Assembly (NCBI RefSeq): GCF_942548115.1 | Contig: NZ_OW824151.1 | Span: 558,001-622,000, forward strand | Direction of reading: 5' to 3' | DNA: 64,000 nt | DNA from: Aeromicrobium sp. Leaf245 | GTDB lineage: Bacteria > Actinomycetota > Actinomycetes > Propionibacteriales > Nocardioidaceae | Shown: one piece after another, positions 1 through 8,573 of the stretch | Numbering within the stretch: position 1 is the first letter of the stretch | Layout of the letters: each line of letters begins with the position of its first letter | Position numbers and translations under genes: made by a program | The notes under the pieces: generated by a model | Told to the model about the DNA's origin: nothing | The model's database searches: none | Seen by the model: the letters and a program-made list of their open reading frames with translations, nothing else

Positions 1-402
1 CTGCACGCCTCGCAGGTGGTGCGCGACGGCCGCCACGCCACGCTGCTGGCCTACGGACCCATGGTGCGCACGTGCCTGGAGTCGGCCGAGGCCGCCGCCG
101 AGGACGGGGTGGACCTGGAGGTCATCGACCTGCGCACCCTCAGCCCCCTCGACCTGGGCCCGGTGCACGAGTCGGTCCGTCGCACGGGCCGCGCCGTCGT
201 GGTGCACGAGGCGTCGCGCACGCTCGGCCTCGGTGCCGAGATCGCCGCCCGCGTGCAGGAGGAGTGCTTCTACTCCCTCGAGGCACCCGTGCTGCGCGTC
301 ACCGGCTACGACATGCCCTACCCACCCAGTCGGGTGGAGGAGGAGTTCCTGCCCGACCTCGACCGTGTGCTCGACGCCGTCGACCGCGCGATGGCGTTCT
401 GA
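1..402 (+). CDS. 2-oxoacid dehydrogenase E1 component, beta subunit (C-terminal part)
   Basis: Only the C-terminal ~133 residues are present; the reading frame is open from base 1. It matches the transketolase C-terminal domain of E1 beta subunits of branched-chain 2-oxoacid or pyruvate dehydrogenases: LLAYGPMV near the start, then the block EVIDLRTLSPLD, then VVVHEASRTLGLGAEIAA, and an end with the usual VTGYDMPYPPS. In this family the subunit pairs with E1 alpha to decarboxylate the 2-oxoacid with thiamine diphosphate. The E2 gene follows 16 bp downstream on the same strand, so the two are clearly co-transcribed. Whether the substrate is branched-chain acids or pyruvate cannot be settled from this fragment. 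Confidence 0.9.
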   Translation: MHASQVVRDGRHATLLAYGPMVRTCLESAEAAAEDGVDLEVIDLRTLSPLDLGPVHESVRRTGRAVVVHEASRTLGLGAEIAARVQEECFYSLEAPVLRVTGYDMPYPPSRVEEEFLPDLDRVLDAVDRAMAF

Positions 403-418
403 GAGCGGGAGACATCTG

Positions 419-1801
419 ATGAGTGAGTTCAGGCTGCCCGACGTGGGCGAGGGACTGACCGAGGCCGAGGTGCTCACCTGGCACGTCGCCGTGGGCGACG
501 TCGTCGAGGTGAACCAGGTGATCGTCGACATCGAGACCGCCAAGTCGGTCGTGGAGCTGCCCAGCCCGTTCGCGGGCGAGGTGACGGCCCTGCTGGTGCG
601 CGAGGGGACGACCGTGCCCGTGGGCACGCCGATCATCGCGATCGGGGGTCCGACGGGAGCCGTCGTGCCCGACGACGCCCGCGACCTCACCGACGAGCGC
701 CCGGTCGAGGACGACGCCGAGGAGCCGGCGGCGCGGGACAAGCGCGAGCCCGTGCTCGTCGGCTACGGGGTGCGCACCGCGTCCACGCGCCGACGTCGGC
801 GCAAGGGCGACGAGCAGGTGAGCGCTCCCCTGGCCGCCCCGAACGCCGGCGTGGCGAGGGTCGAGCGTCCGGCCCGGTCCGGCTCGGCGACGGGTGACGT
901 GCGTGCGCTGGCCAAGCCGCCCGTGCGCAAGCTGGCCAAGGACCACGGCGTGGACCTCACCACGGTCCCGTGCGACGGCCCCGTGGTCACCCGCGCGGAC
1001 GTGGAGGCGTTCATCGCCGGACGCAGGTCGGAGCCGGTCACCGTGCCGACGTCGACCTCACCTGCCGCGCCGGCACCCGTCAGGTCGGCCGAGGGCGACA
1101 CCCGCATCCCCGTGAAGGGGGTCCGCAAGGCCACGGCCCAGGCCATGGTCAGCTCGGCGTTCACCGCACCGCACGTCACCGAGTGGGTCACGCTCGACGT
1201 CACCGCCACGATGGAGCTGGTCGAGCGGCTCAAGGCCGACCGGCGCTTCCGCGAGGTCAAGGTCTCGCCGACGCTGGTCGTGGCCAAGGCCGTCTGCCTG
1301 GCGCTCGCCCGCACGCCCGAGCTGAACGCCAGCTGGGACGAGCAGGCGCAGGAGATCGTGCTCAAGGGCTCGGTCAACCTCGGCGTCGCGGCCGCCACCG
1401 ACCGCGGTCTCGTGGTGCCCAACATCCCGGGCGCCGACCGGATGAGCCTGGTCGAGCTGGCGCAGGCGCTGGGCGACCTCACTGCCACGGCCCGGGCCGG
1501 CCGCACCCAGCCCGCGCAGATGAGCGGTGGCACGTTCACGATCACCAACGTCGGCGTGTTCGGCGTCGACGCGGGCACGCCCATCCTCAACCCGGGCGAG
1601 ACCGGCATCCTGTGCGTGGGCCAGATCGATCGACGTCCCTGGATCGTCGGCGCCGGACCGCAGGAGCGCGTCGAGGCCCGCTGGGTGACCACCCTGGCCG
1701 TCAGCTTCGACCACCGCGTCGTCGACGGCCAGCAGGGCTCGCAGTTCCTGGCCGACGTCGCCGCGCTCCTGCGCGACCCCGCCCTCGCCCTCACGTTCTG
1801 A
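419..1801 (+). CDS. Dihydrolipoamide acyltransferase (E2) of a 2-oxoacid dehydrogenase complex
   Basis: A 460-residue E2 core enzyme that carries acyl groups from E1 to coenzyme A on a lipoyl arm. One N-terminal lipoyl domain (about residues 2-77) has its lipoyl lysine in DIETAKSVVE. A long charged linker is followed by a peripheral-subunit-binding domain (about 160-200, VRALAKPPVRKLAKDHGVDL) and the catalytic acyltransferase domain, ending with the active-site block SFDHRVVDGQQG (His and Asp). The ATG at 419 is chosen because MSEFRLPDVGEGLTEAEV is the canonical lipoyl-domain start; upstream in-frame starts would run into the E1 beta gene. A single lipoyl domain and pairing with an alpha/beta E1 favour a branched-chain complex over the actinobacterial AceE-type pyruvate dehydrogenase, which is inference. 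No E3 gene is visible nearby. Confidence 0.93.
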   Translation: MSEFRLPDVGEGLTEAEVLTWHVAVGDVVEVNQVIVDIETAKSVVELPSPFAGEVTALLVREGTTVPVGTPIIAIGGPTGAVVPDDARDLTDERPVEDDAEEPAARDKREPVLVGYGVRTASTRRRRRKGDEQVSAPLAAPNAGVARVERPARSGSATGDVRALAKPPVRKLAKDHGVDLTTVPCDGPVVTRADVEAFIAGRRSEPVTVPTSTSPAAPAPVRSAEGDTRIPVKGVRKATAQAMVSSAFTAPHVTEWVTLDVTATMELVERLKADRRFREVKVSPTLVVAKAVCLALARTPELNASWDEQAQEIVLKGSVNLGVAAATDRGLVVPNIPGADRMSLVELAQALGDLTATARAGRTQPAQMSGGTFTITNVGVFGVDAGTPILNPGETGILCVGQIDRRPWIVGAGPQERVEARWVTTLAVSFDHRVVDGQQGSQFLADVAALLRDPALALTF

Positions 1802-1810
1802 CCCACCGAG

Positions 1811-1936
1811 CGGTGACTTCTCCACCGATGGGCGGGCGGAGTGGCCGAGCGGTGCGGATTCCACCGGCTCAGGGCTGAGACGGTGGAATCCACACCTCCC
1901 TGCGCGATGCGCACCGTTTCGGTGGAGAACTCACCG
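1811..1936. repeat. Nested intergenic palindrome after the E2 gene
   Basis: Two outer arms of 18 nt (1811-1828 and 1919-1936) are inverted copies with one mismatch. Inside them is a perfect 11-bp inverted repeat (1856-1866 and 1881-1891), whose loop is itself near-palindromic (CTCAGGGCTGAG). The element fills the 146-bp gap between the convergent E2 and DUF1684 genes. It may act as a bidirectional terminator, but its size and nesting exceed a simple terminator and no U-tract is present. Confidence 0.7.
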
Positions 1937-1947
1937 ATCGGGGGGAG

Positions 1948-2571
1948 TCAGGAGAGGCGCTCGCCCGCCTCGACGACGTCGGTGACCATGTTGCCCGGCG
2001 ACGCGAGGGGGCAGCGCCAGCGGTCGTCGTAGCGGCACGACGGGTGGTAGGCGAAGTTCAGGTCCAGGACCAGCGTGCTGCCGTCGGCACCCTCGCCCAG
2101 CCAGGAGCCCTTGGCGGTGTCGAGCAGGTAGCGCCCCGCACCGTACGACCCGCCGGCCTCCGACTCCCGGCCCGACGTGCCGTCCCGCAGGGGCACGAAG
2201 ATGCCGCCGGCGTACTGCTGCAGCGTCCACACGTCGAGCGTCGAGCCCGAGGGCAGGGCCAGCTGCCCGGTGCGCTGCATCGTCACGTCGCCGTCGCCCC
2301 CGCCGTCGACGACCCGCTCGTCGGGGTCCACGGCATCGGTCGGCGCGGGCAGCAGCGGCAGCTCGAACCGCCAGGCGGGGTCGTAGGGCCAGTAGGGCAG
2401 CCCGGTCTCGCGCAGCGGGTCGCGTGCCGGCAGTGGTGACTGGGGGTGGCTGCGGAACAGGTCGTCGCGACCGCTCCGCCACGTCGCATGACCCCGTTCG
2501 GGGTCGGGATCGGCGCGCACCTGCTCGTAGAGCGCGGCCACGCGCACCCGCCAGTCCACCAAGGTCAGCAC
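1948..2571 (-). CDS. DUF1684 family protein
   Basis: A 207-residue protein with the pattern of the DUF1684 family (COG3358): a central strand-rich region with GSYGAGRYLLD, then LDLNFAYHPSCRYDDRWRCPLASPGN near the C-terminus. The paired cysteines and the Pro-Asn are characteristic. The biochemical function of the family is unknown. The GTG at 2571 is preferred because TAGCGT lies 7 nt upstream, the leaderless arrangement seen repeatedly in this window; in-frame GTG at 2580 and ATG at 2646 are alternatives, the latter nearly touching the divergent MFS start. There is no signal peptide, so it is probably cytoplasmic. Confidence 0.8.
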   Translation of the reverse strand: MLTLVDWRVRVAALYEQVRADPDPERGHATWRSGRDDLFRSHPQSPLPARDPLRETGLPYWPYDPAWRFELPLLPAPTDAVDPDERVVDGGGDGDVTMQRTGQLALPSGSTLDVWTLQQYAGGIFVPLRDGTSGRESEAGGSYGAGRYLLDTAKGSWLGEGADGSTLVLDLNFAYHPSCRYDDRWRCPLASPGNMVTDVVEAGERLS

Positions 2572-2656
2572 ACCGGCCACGCTAGAGACCCCCGGCGGAT
2601 CCGCAACCCCCGAGGCGACCTGGGCACGGCCCGACACCCGGCGCATACTGGGGCGA

Positions 2657-3955
2657 GTGAGCGGAGCGACGAGCAGGAGAGGGCCGGTGGCGGTCTGGCT
2701 CGTCGGGCTCTCGCTCTACTTCCTCGCCGTCTTCCACCGCTCGTCGCTCGCGGTGGCGGGACTCGCCGCGAGCGAGCGGTTCGGCATCTCGGCCGCCCAG
2801 CTGTCGACGTTCGTCATGCTGCAGCTGGTGGTCTACGCCGGCATGCAGATCCCGGTGGGTCTGCTGCTCGACCGGTTCGGTCCCCGCCGGATCCTCACCA
2901 TCGGCGTCCTCGTGCTCACCGCGGCGCAGGTGACCTTCGCCCTGGCCGACACGTTCGCCGTGGCGCTCGTCGCCCGCGTGTTCGTGGGGCTGGGCGACGC
3001 GATGACCTTCGTGTGCGTGCTCCGGCTCGTGACCACGTGGTTCCCGTCGCGCAGGATCCCGCTCGTCACCCAGCTCACGGGCGTGCTCGGCCAGATGGGA
3101 GCCCTCGTGGCCGCCGCTCCCATGACGTGGGCGCTGCGCGAGCTCGGCTGGACCACCACCTACCTGTCGGCGGCGTCGCTGGGCATCGTCCTGCTCGCCG
3201 CCCTCCTGCTCGTGGTGCACGACGAGCCCGGCTCGCCGCGGGTGCTCGGCGCCCCGTTGTCGTGGACGACGGTCCGCTCCAGCCTCGCGGCGTCGTGGCG
3301 TCACCCGGGGACCCGACTGGGCTTCTGGGTGCACTTCACGACCCAGTTCAGCGCCACCACGCTGGGCCTGCTGTGGGGCTACCCCTTCTTCGTGCGCGGC
3401 GAGGGTCGCACGCCCGCCGAGGCAGGCGCCCTGCTGACGATCCTGGTGCTCGCCGTCATGGTGGCCGGGCCGACGCTGGCCTGGGCCATCACCCGCGACC
3501 CGTGGCAGCGCTCGAGCATCGTGCTCGGCATCGTGTGGGCGGTCGTCGCGGTGTGGACGGTCGTGCTGGTGTGGCCGGGCGACGCGCCGGCCTGGCTGCT
3601 CGTGGTGCTCGTGGTCGTGGTGGGCGTGGGCGGACCCGCGTCGATGATCGGCTTCGACCTCGGCCGATCGTTCAATCCTCCCAACCGGCTGGGCGCCGCG
3701 ACGGGCATCATCAACCAGGGTGGCTTCGTCGCCTCGTTGCTGCTCGTCGTGGCCATCGGCCTGGTCCTCGACTGGCGCACGCCCGGTACCAGCACGACCT
3801 ACTCGGCGGAGTCGTTCCGCTGGGCGATGTCGGTGCAGTACGTGCTGTGGGCCGTCGGCATCGTGCAGATCTGGCGCTACCGTCGGCGCACGCGCGCAGA
3901 GCTCATCGCCGAGGACCCCGACGCCCGCGAGCGCTGGCGCGACGGCCTCGCCTAG
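2657..3955 (+). CDS. Major facilitator superfamily transporter
   Basis: A 432-residue membrane protein with about 12 hydrophobic segments. The MFS loop 2-3 signature appears as GLLLDRFGPRRIL near residue 75, and NPPNRLGAATGIINQGGF marks a C-terminal-half helix typical of nitrate/anion-type and uncharacterised actinobacterial MFS carriers. The substrate cannot be deduced. The GTG start follows a CATACT -10-like hexamer by 8 nt, so a very short leader is likely. It is divergent from the DUF1684 gene and its 3' end faces the SDR gene, with only 9 bp between stop codons. It is predicted to be an inner-membrane symporter or exporter. Confidence 0.85.
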   Translation: MSGATSRRGPVAVWLVGLSLYFLAVFHRSSLAVAGLAASERFGISAAQLSTFVMLQLVVYAGMQIPVGLLLDRFGPRRILTIGVLVLTAAQVTFALADTFAVALVARVFVGLGDAMTFVCVLRLVTTWFPSRRIPLVTQLTGVLGQMGALVAAAPMTWALRELGWTTTYLSAASLGIVLLAALLLVVHDEPGSPRVLGAPLSWTTVRSSLAASWRHPGTRLGFWVHFTTQFSATTLGLLWGYPFFVRGEGRTPAEAGALLTILVLAVMVAGPTLAWAITRDPWQRSSIVLGIVWAVVAVWTVVLVWPGDAPAWLLVVLVVVVGVGGPASMIGFDLGRSFNPPNRLGAATGIINQGGFVASLLLVVAIGLVLDWRTPGTSTTYSAESFRWAMSVQYVLWAVGIVQIWRYRRRTRAELIAEDPDARERWRDGLA

Positions 3956-3964
3956 CCGAACCGG

Positions 3965-4897
3965 TCAGGCGACGTCGAAGGTGACGCCCGTGGCCAGCTC
4001 GGACGCGGTCCACAGGTTGTCGGCCAGCTCCTCGTCGCGCGCGGCGCGGGTCATGCCCACGAGCACGGGCTTGCCGCGCATCTGACCGAGCAGGTTCGGG
4101 CCGACGTACTCGCCGCCGGTGAAGCTCTCGTCGGTCGCCGCCCTCAGCGAGGGCAGGGCACCGGCGGCGGCCGACTGGCCGACCACGCGACTGATCTGGT
4201 GCAGCCCGAAGCCGAGCATCGGGTTGCCCATCTTGAGGCCGGTCTGCTGGAGCTCGGTGTTGGCGTAGCCGGGGTGCGCCGCCACGCTGACGACGCCGAG
4301 GCCGGCGGCCTTCGCGCGCCGGTCGAGCTCGAGGGCGAACGACAGGTTCGCCAGCTTGGACTCCGCGTAGGTCTGCCAGCGGCGGTAGCGCCGCGGCGAG
4401 CCCTCGGGCGTGAGGGCTCGCAGGTCGACGCCCTTGGCACCGGTGTGGGCGAGGGAGGAGACTGTGACCACGCGCGCGTCACTGGCCTTCAGCACGGGCC
4501 ACAGCCGCGCGGACCAGGCGAAGTGCCCGAGGTGGTTGGTGCCCATCTGCAGCTCGAAGCCGTCGGCGGTGGCGCTCTTCGGGGGGATCATGATGCCGGC
4601 GTTGTTGACCAGCAGGTCGATCCGGTCGTGGCGCGACGTGAGCTCGTCGGCGGCGCGCTCGACGTCGGCCAGGTCGGCCAGGTCGAGGGCGAGCGTCTCG
4701 AGGTCGACGTCGGGGAGCTCGGCCCGCAGCCGTGCGACGGTGGCGTCGGCCTTCTTCGGGTTGCGTGCGGTGACCACGAGCGCGGCGCCCTTGCGCCCCA
4801 GCTCGAGGGCCGTGTGGAAGCCGAGCCCGCCCGTGACGCCGGTGACGACCGCTCGGGTGCCGGTGAGGTCGGGGATGTCCTGCGCGCTCCAGCTCAT
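3965..4897 (-). CDS. Short-chain dehydrogenase/reductase (retinol-dehydrogenase-like)
   Basis: A 310-residue classical SDR. The cofactor motif TGVTGGLG is at about residues 19-26, NNAGI at about 98, and the catalytic Ser...Tyr-x-x-x-Lys set is present (VSSLAH, then TYAESK). The basic residue after the second strand (TARNPKK) favours NADP(H). The long C-terminal region with NPMLG resembles the light-dependent protochlorophyllide/retinol dehydrogenase subgroup, which acts on varied alcohols and ketones. Its ATG follows a TACCGT box on the minus strand by 7 nt, suggesting a leaderless mRNA. The substrate is unknown. Confidence 0.88.
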   Translation of the reverse strand: MSWSAQDIPDLTGTRAVVTGVTGGLGFHTALELGRKGAALVVTARNPKKADATVARLRAELPDVDLETLALDLADLADVERAADELTSRHDRIDLLVNNAGIMIPPKSATADGFELQMGTNHLGHFAWSARLWPVLKASDARVVTVSSLAHTGAKGVDLRALTPEGSPRRYRRWQTYAESKLANLSFALELDRRAKAAGLGVVSVAAHPGYANTELQQTGLKMGNPMLGFGLHQISRVVGQSAAAGALPSLRAATDESFTGGEYVGPNLLGQMRGKPVLVGMTRAARDEELADNLWTASELATGVTFDVA

Positions 4898-4937
4898 GGG
4901 ATGAACGGTAGCGGCCCCCGGCGAGCCGCGCCGGACC

Positions 4938-4950
4938 TATGATCCGCTCG
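4938..4950 (+). promoter_or_regulatory. Leaderless promoter (-10 TATGAT) of the DUF4344 gene
   Basis: TATGAT at 4938-4943 is followed after 6 nt by the GTG start at 4950, with no Shine-Dalgarno sequence between them. The mRNA is therefore expected to begin at the start codon. Confidence 0.65.
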
Positions 4951-5747
4951 TGAGCAGGGTCCTCGTCGTCGTGTCCGTGGTCGTCGCAGCCGTCGCAGGG
5001 TTCGTCCTCGGGTCCTCCTCGGTCGAGGAGGTGTCGTCGGTCCCGGTGGGCGACGCGGGGGCCGGCGCGAAGGTCGTCGTCACCTATCCCGGCGTGCCCG
5101 AGGCGTGGCGCGGCTGGCAGGACGACGTGCGCGAGAGCGGTGTGCTCGAGGAGGCCGCGAAGGACCTGCGGTCCGTCGTGGCCCTCCCGCGGGAGCTCAC
5201 CGTCGAGGTGACGACCTGCAAGGACGGCACCGGCTACCTGCAGGGCGAGGCGCTCGTCGAGCTCTGCCTGCAGGACGTGAAGTCGAGTCGCGACGAGCTG
5301 GAGGACGCGGACGCCGACGACGTGGACGAGACGCTCCGGGGCATCTGGCGCGAGACGTTCTTCCACGAGGCCGGGCACGCCCTGATCGACCTGCTCGACC
5401 TGCCCTTCACGGGGCGTGAGGAGGACGTGGCCGACCAGTTCGCCGCCTGGCGGCTCGCCGAGTCCGGCGACGAGGCGTCGACCGACGCACTCCTGTCGTC
5501 GGCCTTCGAGTACGAGGTCCTCGCGTCGGCCTACGAGGCCGACCCCGACGACGAGCACTCCTCCGACGCCGCGCGGGCGGTCAACTACCTCTGCTACCTG
5601 TACGGGTCCGACCCGGCCACCTGGGAGGACCTGGTCGACGACGAGCCGCTCACCCAGGACCGGGCGGACCTCTGCGAGGACGAGTGGGACCGGCTGCGCC
5701 TGGGCTGGCGCGAGCTCCTCGACGACGTCGACGCGCTGCGCGGCTGA
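4950..5747 (+). CDS. DUF4344 family putative metallopeptidase, membrane-anchored
   Basis: A 265-residue protein with an N-terminal hydrophobic segment (MSRVLVVVSVVVAAVAGFVLG) acting as a signal peptide or anchor, so the rest lies outside the membrane. The zincin motif HEAGH is at residues 139-143, followed after about 17 residues by an acidic block EEDVADQFAAW that could supply the third metal ligand, as in the DUF4344 family. Four cysteines (CKDG, ELCLQD, YLCYLY, DLCEDE) could form disulfides outside the cell. The protein is very acidic overall. Peptidase activity is inferred from the motif; no substrate is known. It stands alone between an SDR and an MDMPI-family gene. Confidence 0.78.
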   Translation: MSRVLVVVSVVVAAVAGFVLGSSSVEEVSSVPVGDAGAGAKVVVTYPGVPEAWRGWQDDVRESGVLEEAAKDLRSVVALPRELTVEVTTCKDGTGYLQGEALVELCLQDVKSSRDELEDADADDVDETLRGIWRETFFHEAGHALIDLLDLPFTGREEDVADQFAAWRLAESGDEASTDALLSSAFEYEVLASAYEADPDDEHSSDAARAVNYLCYLYGSDPATWEDLVDDEPLTQDRADLCEDEWDRLRLGWRELLDDVDALRG

Positions 5748-5760
5748 CGCCGCAGGGTCG

Positions 5761-6555
5761 TCAGAAGGTGACGGCCATCTGCTCCAGCACGCGGTGGGCC
5801 AGGTCGGTGTCGCCGGCGATCCCGACGTCGACCGCTCCCGGGCCCCGTCGGCCCGCCGCCAGGACGGCGAAGGCGTCCGACGACAGGGTCAGGGTGGCCG
5901 ACGGCGATCCGGGGACGCCGGGACGGGCTCGACCGTCGTCGCCGACCGTGGCGCCCACCTGCATGGCGAGGGGGCCGGTGAGGTCCCACAGCACCGACGT
6001 GCCCGCGGTGGCACCGACCTTCTTGCCCAGCACGTACGGCATCGCGAAGGAGAAGGTGTGCGTGGTGACGACCGCGGCCGGCGAGTCGAGGTTGCCCGGC
6101 CGGCCCACGGCGCGGCGGACGTCCTGCTCGTGGCACCAGATGTCGACGGTGCGGTTGCGCAGCATCGTGTCCCACGTCCAGCCGACGCCGGCGGGCGTGT
6201 GGTCGGCGCGGGCCGCGGGGTCGGTCGGCGGCGCGTCGGCCAGGCGGTCGGCCCGCGCGTCGATGCCGGCACGGAGCTCGGTCAGCACCTGCTCGCGGGA
6301 GAGTCCGCGGCGTGCCTCGACGCCGGCCTCGGTGTAGGCCGACGCGAGACCTCCTGGCGAGGCGGTGGTCGGTGCCTCGTCGACCACGTGCCCGGCCGTC
6401 ACCGCCTCGAGGTGCGCCAGGTGGGACGCGACGTCGGCGACCGTCCAGCCCGGCAGGTCGGTGGGCGTCGACCACTGCGCGTCGTCGAGGTCCTCGAGCA
6501 GGGCGAGGGTGTCGCGGGCGCTGGCGAGCCAGGCGTCGATGTAGGTCTGCAGCAT
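5761..6555 (-). CDS. Maleylpyruvate isomerase-family mycothiol-dependent enzyme
   Basis: A 264-residue protein of the DinB/MDMPI superfamily. The N-terminal four-helix bundle carries a first metal-ligand region (GWTVADVASHLAHLE, near residue 40) and the second block VDIWCHEQDVRRA (near 140), which supplies the conserved His and Asp. A C-terminal SCP-2-like domain follows. Family members use mycothiol, the low-molecular thiol of actinobacteria, for isomerisation or S-transfer; the actual substrate here is not evident. The gene ends 13 bp from the DUF4344 stop, and its start abuts the stop of the upstream membrane-protein gene, so those two form an operon. Confidence 0.85.
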   Translation of the reverse strand: MLQTYIDAWLASARDTLALLEDLDDAQWSTPTDLPGWTVADVASHLAHLEAVTAGHVVDEAPTTASPGGLASAYTEAGVEARRGLSREQVLTELRAGIDARADRLADAPPTDPAARADHTPAGVGWTWDTMLRNRTVDIWCHEQDVRRAVGRPGNLDSPAAVVTTHTFSFAMPYVLGKKVGATAGTSVLWDLTGPLAMQVGATVGDDGRARPGVPGSPSATLTLSSDAFAVLAAGRRGPGAVDVGIAGDTDLAHRVLEQMAVTF

Positions 6556-7071
6556 TCAGCTCTCCTGATGGCTCTTGCGTCGGGTCCACCACGTGGCGAT
6601 GGCGAGCACGACGCCCACCGCGGTGGCGATCCAGGTGAGGCCCGCGCCCAGCCGGGCCCGGTCGAGAACGCCCTCGGCGACGGCCACCCGATAGGTGGCG
6701 GCGTCGGCGGCGCGGTCGCGCGGGGTGCACCGGACGGCCACCTCGTCACGACCCTCGGGCTCGAACGCGATGAGGTACCAGGTGGAGCCGTCGCGCGCGA
6801 CGGTCAGGTCGATCGGCGCCTTCTCGAGCTCGACCGGCTTCGCGCTCTTGCCCGGCGGGGTGGCCGTGCAGGTCACGTCGCGCTCGGGCTGGCGGACGTC
6901 GGTGAACACCGCGAGCGACCCCCCGCCGGCGTCGACGCGCTCGGTGACGGACTCCAGCGTCGCGTCGCGCACGTGGTCCCACGAGCCGGCCGCGACGATC
7001 GTGCCGACCATCCACCCGCCGAGGACCACGAAGAGCGCCGCGAGGTACCAGAGCGGGTTGGTCAGACGCAC
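6556..7071 (-). CDS. Two-helix membrane protein with extracytoplasmic domain, function unknown
   Basis: A 171-residue protein with an N-terminal transmembrane helix (LWYLAALFVVLGGWMVGTIV) and a second near the C-terminus (GLTWIATAVGVVLAIATWW). Between them is a ~110-residue strand-rich domain containing two cysteines (VTCTAT and VRCTPR) that probably form an extracytoplasmic disulfide. This topology recurs in small actinobacterial membrane proteins of unknown role. GTG at 7071 is chosen because it immediately precedes the first helix and has a CAGAGT hexamer 6 nt upstream; longer in-frame forms add low-complexity residues. It lies directly upstream of the MDMPI gene. Confidence 0.6.
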   Translation of the reverse strand: MRLTNPLWYLAALFVVLGGWMVGTIVAAGSWDHVRDATLESVTERVDAGGGSLAVFTDVRQPERDVTCTATPPGKSAKPVELEKAPIDLTVARDGSTWYLIAFEPEGRDEVAVRCTPRDRAADAATYRVAVAEGVLDRARLGAGLTWIATAVGVVLAIATWWTRRKSHQES

Positions 7072-7188
7072 GCGCTCACTCTGGCACACCTCGGGCGAGG
7101 TGCCGGTGTGACCACGCGCGTCGGTGCTTGACCGCGGCACGTCGAACGAGGACGATGGTTGAACATTCACCTTCTTTAGGAGTCCGCC

Positions 7189-7599
7189 ATGGACGAGGTC
7201 TTCCTCATCTCCCGCATCCTGTTCGCCTACCTCGTCATCGGGTCCGGCATCGGCCACCTGACGGCCACCGGCGCGATGGCCGGCTACGCCGAGTCGCGCG
7301 GCCTCTCCAACGCCAAGCTGCTCGTGCAGATCAGCGGCGTCGCGCTGCTCGCCGGCGGCCTGTCGGTGCTGCTCGGCATCTGGGGCGACATCGGCGCGCT
7401 CGGGCTGGCCGTGCTGCTCCTCGTGACCGCCGTGCTGATGCACGCGTTCTGGAAGGAGAGCGACGGCCAGGCCAAGCAGATGGAGATGGTCGCGTTCAAC
7501 AAGAACGTCGCGCTCGCCGGCGGCGCGCTCGCGCTGTTCGTCCTGCTGTCGACGGACTTCGCGCCGTACACGATCACCGGGGCGCTCGTCAGCTGGTGA
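7189..7599 (+). CDS. DoxX family membrane protein
   Basis: A 136-residue, four-helix membrane protein matching the DoxX family: FLISRILFAYLVIGSGIGHL at the N-terminus, a second helix with ISGVALLAGGLSVLLGIW, a third ALGLAVLLLVTAVLMHAFW, and a C-terminal helix. DoxX relatives take part in thiol/oxidative stress complexes in mycobacteria (DoxX-SodA-SseA), but many are uncharacterised. The ATG has a clear AGGAG 8 nt upstream (TTTAGGAGTCCGCC). The 3' end overlaps the convergent LysR gene by 11 bp, so the two transcripts are antisense at their tails. Confidence 0.85.
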   Translation: MDEVFLISRILFAYLVIGSGIGHLTATGAMAGYAESRGLSNAKLLVQISGVALLAGGLSVLLGIWGDIGALGLAVLLLVTAVLMHAFWKESDGQAKQMEMVAFNKNVALAGGALALFVLLSTDFAPYTITGALVSW

Positions 7600-8506
7600 C
7601 GACTCCCGGGGCGCCCGCGAGGCGCTCCAGCACGAGGGCGAGCGGCGGCCACGTCGCTCGCCCTCGGCGCGTCCAGACGTAGGTGCGCATCGTGACGCCC
7701 GGGTCGTGGAAGGGGACCACGGTCACGCCGTCGCGCGGCGCACGCCAGAGCGGCAGCATCCCGACGCCGAGCCCGGCCACGACCAGGTCCTCCACGAGGT
7801 CGAGGCTGTCGGAGAGGTGCTCGACCCGCGGCTCGAACCCGGCCATCGACGCCAGGACCCGCAGCACCTCCTCGTCGGCCGTGTTGCGGGAGTTCCCGAT
7901 CCACCGATCATCGGCGTGGCGGCGCAGCAGGTCGGGCGCTGCGAGGTCGACCGACGGCGCGTCGGACGTCGGCACTCCCAGGCCCCACGGTGCCCGCCAC
8001 AGGGGCTCGGCATCGATCGCCCGGTCGAGGGTCACGGGCGCCAGGTCGTAGTCGTAGACGAGTGCGAGGTCGATCCGGTCGGCGAGGAGCGCCTCGCGGG
8101 CCTCCCCGGGCTCCAGCTCGTGCACCACGACGTGGACGTCGGGGTGGCTTCCGGCCAGAGACTCGACGACGGGCAGCAGGGTGGACCGGATGGCCGTGGC
8201 GAAGCCGGCGACACGGACCGTGCCGGCCGGCTCGGCGTCGGGGTCGAGGTCGGTGCGTGCGGCCTCGACGGCGGCGAGGATCGAGACGGCGTGGTCGGCC
8301 AGCCGACGTCCTGCGGGGGTGAGTCGGACGCCGCGGCCGTCGGGCTCGACGAGCGGCGTGCCCACCTCGTGGGCCAGGGCAGCCACCTGCTGCGAGACGG
8401 TGGAGGTGCTCGTCATGAGCACGTCGGCCACGGCGCGCATCGACCCGTGGCGGGCCAGCTCCAGCAGCACGACGAGGCGGTCGGTGTTCACCTCATGATC
8501 GTCCAT
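7589..8506 (-). CDS. LysR-type transcriptional regulator
   Basis: A 305-residue regulator with an N-terminal winged helix-turn-helix (about residues 8-65; [20 protein letters not shown] followed by TVSQQVAAL) and a type-2 periplasmic-binding-like effector domain (from about 95, [11 protein letters not shown]). It is divergent from an EamA-family exporter, the classic arrangement for a LysR that controls its neighbour. A dyad GATCGTCC-n9-GGACGATC at 8497-8521 overlaps its own start codon and sits between the two genes, making autorepression and control of the exporter likely. The effector is unknown. Confidence 0.9.
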   Translation of the reverse strand: MDDHEVNTDRLVVLLELARHGSMRAVADVLMTSTSTVSQQVAALAHEVGTPLVEPDGRGVRLTPAGRRLADHAVSILAAVEAARTDLDPDAEPAGTVRVAGFATAIRSTLLPVVESLAGSHPDVHVVVHELEPGEAREALLADRIDLALVYDYDLAPVTLDRAIDAEPLWRAPWGLGVPTSDAPSVDLAAPDLLRRHADDRWIGNSRNTADEEVLRVLASMAGFEPRVEHLSDSLDLVEDLVVAGLGVGMLPLWRAPRDGVTVVPFHDPGVTMRTYVWTRRGRATWPPLALVLERLAGAPGVVTS

Positions 8507-8521
8507 GATCGACGGACGATC
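8497..8521. promoter_or_regulatory. Dyad operator between the LysR gene and the EamA exporter
   Basis: Perfect 8-bp inverted repeat GATCGTCC (8497-8504) and GGACGATC (8514-8521), 9-nt spacer. It lies over the LysR start codon in the divergent intergenic region and is the likely binding site of that regulator. Confidence 0.55.
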
Positions 8522-8573
8522 TGTCCATCAATGTCGCGTGGACACGGATGGCGCGGTGGCGTTCGATGGCGGG

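Noticed and set aside
233..418. Upstream in-frame extension of the E2 gene
   Set aside because: It lies inside the E1 beta coding region in another frame; the lipoyl domain starts at ATG 419.
1838..1900. tRNA-Ser/Leu-like D-arm (GAGTGGCCGAGCGGT)
   Set aside because: No T-arm (TTCGANTC), no anticodon stem of the right size and no pairing acceptor ends; the region is better explained as part of a nested palindrome.
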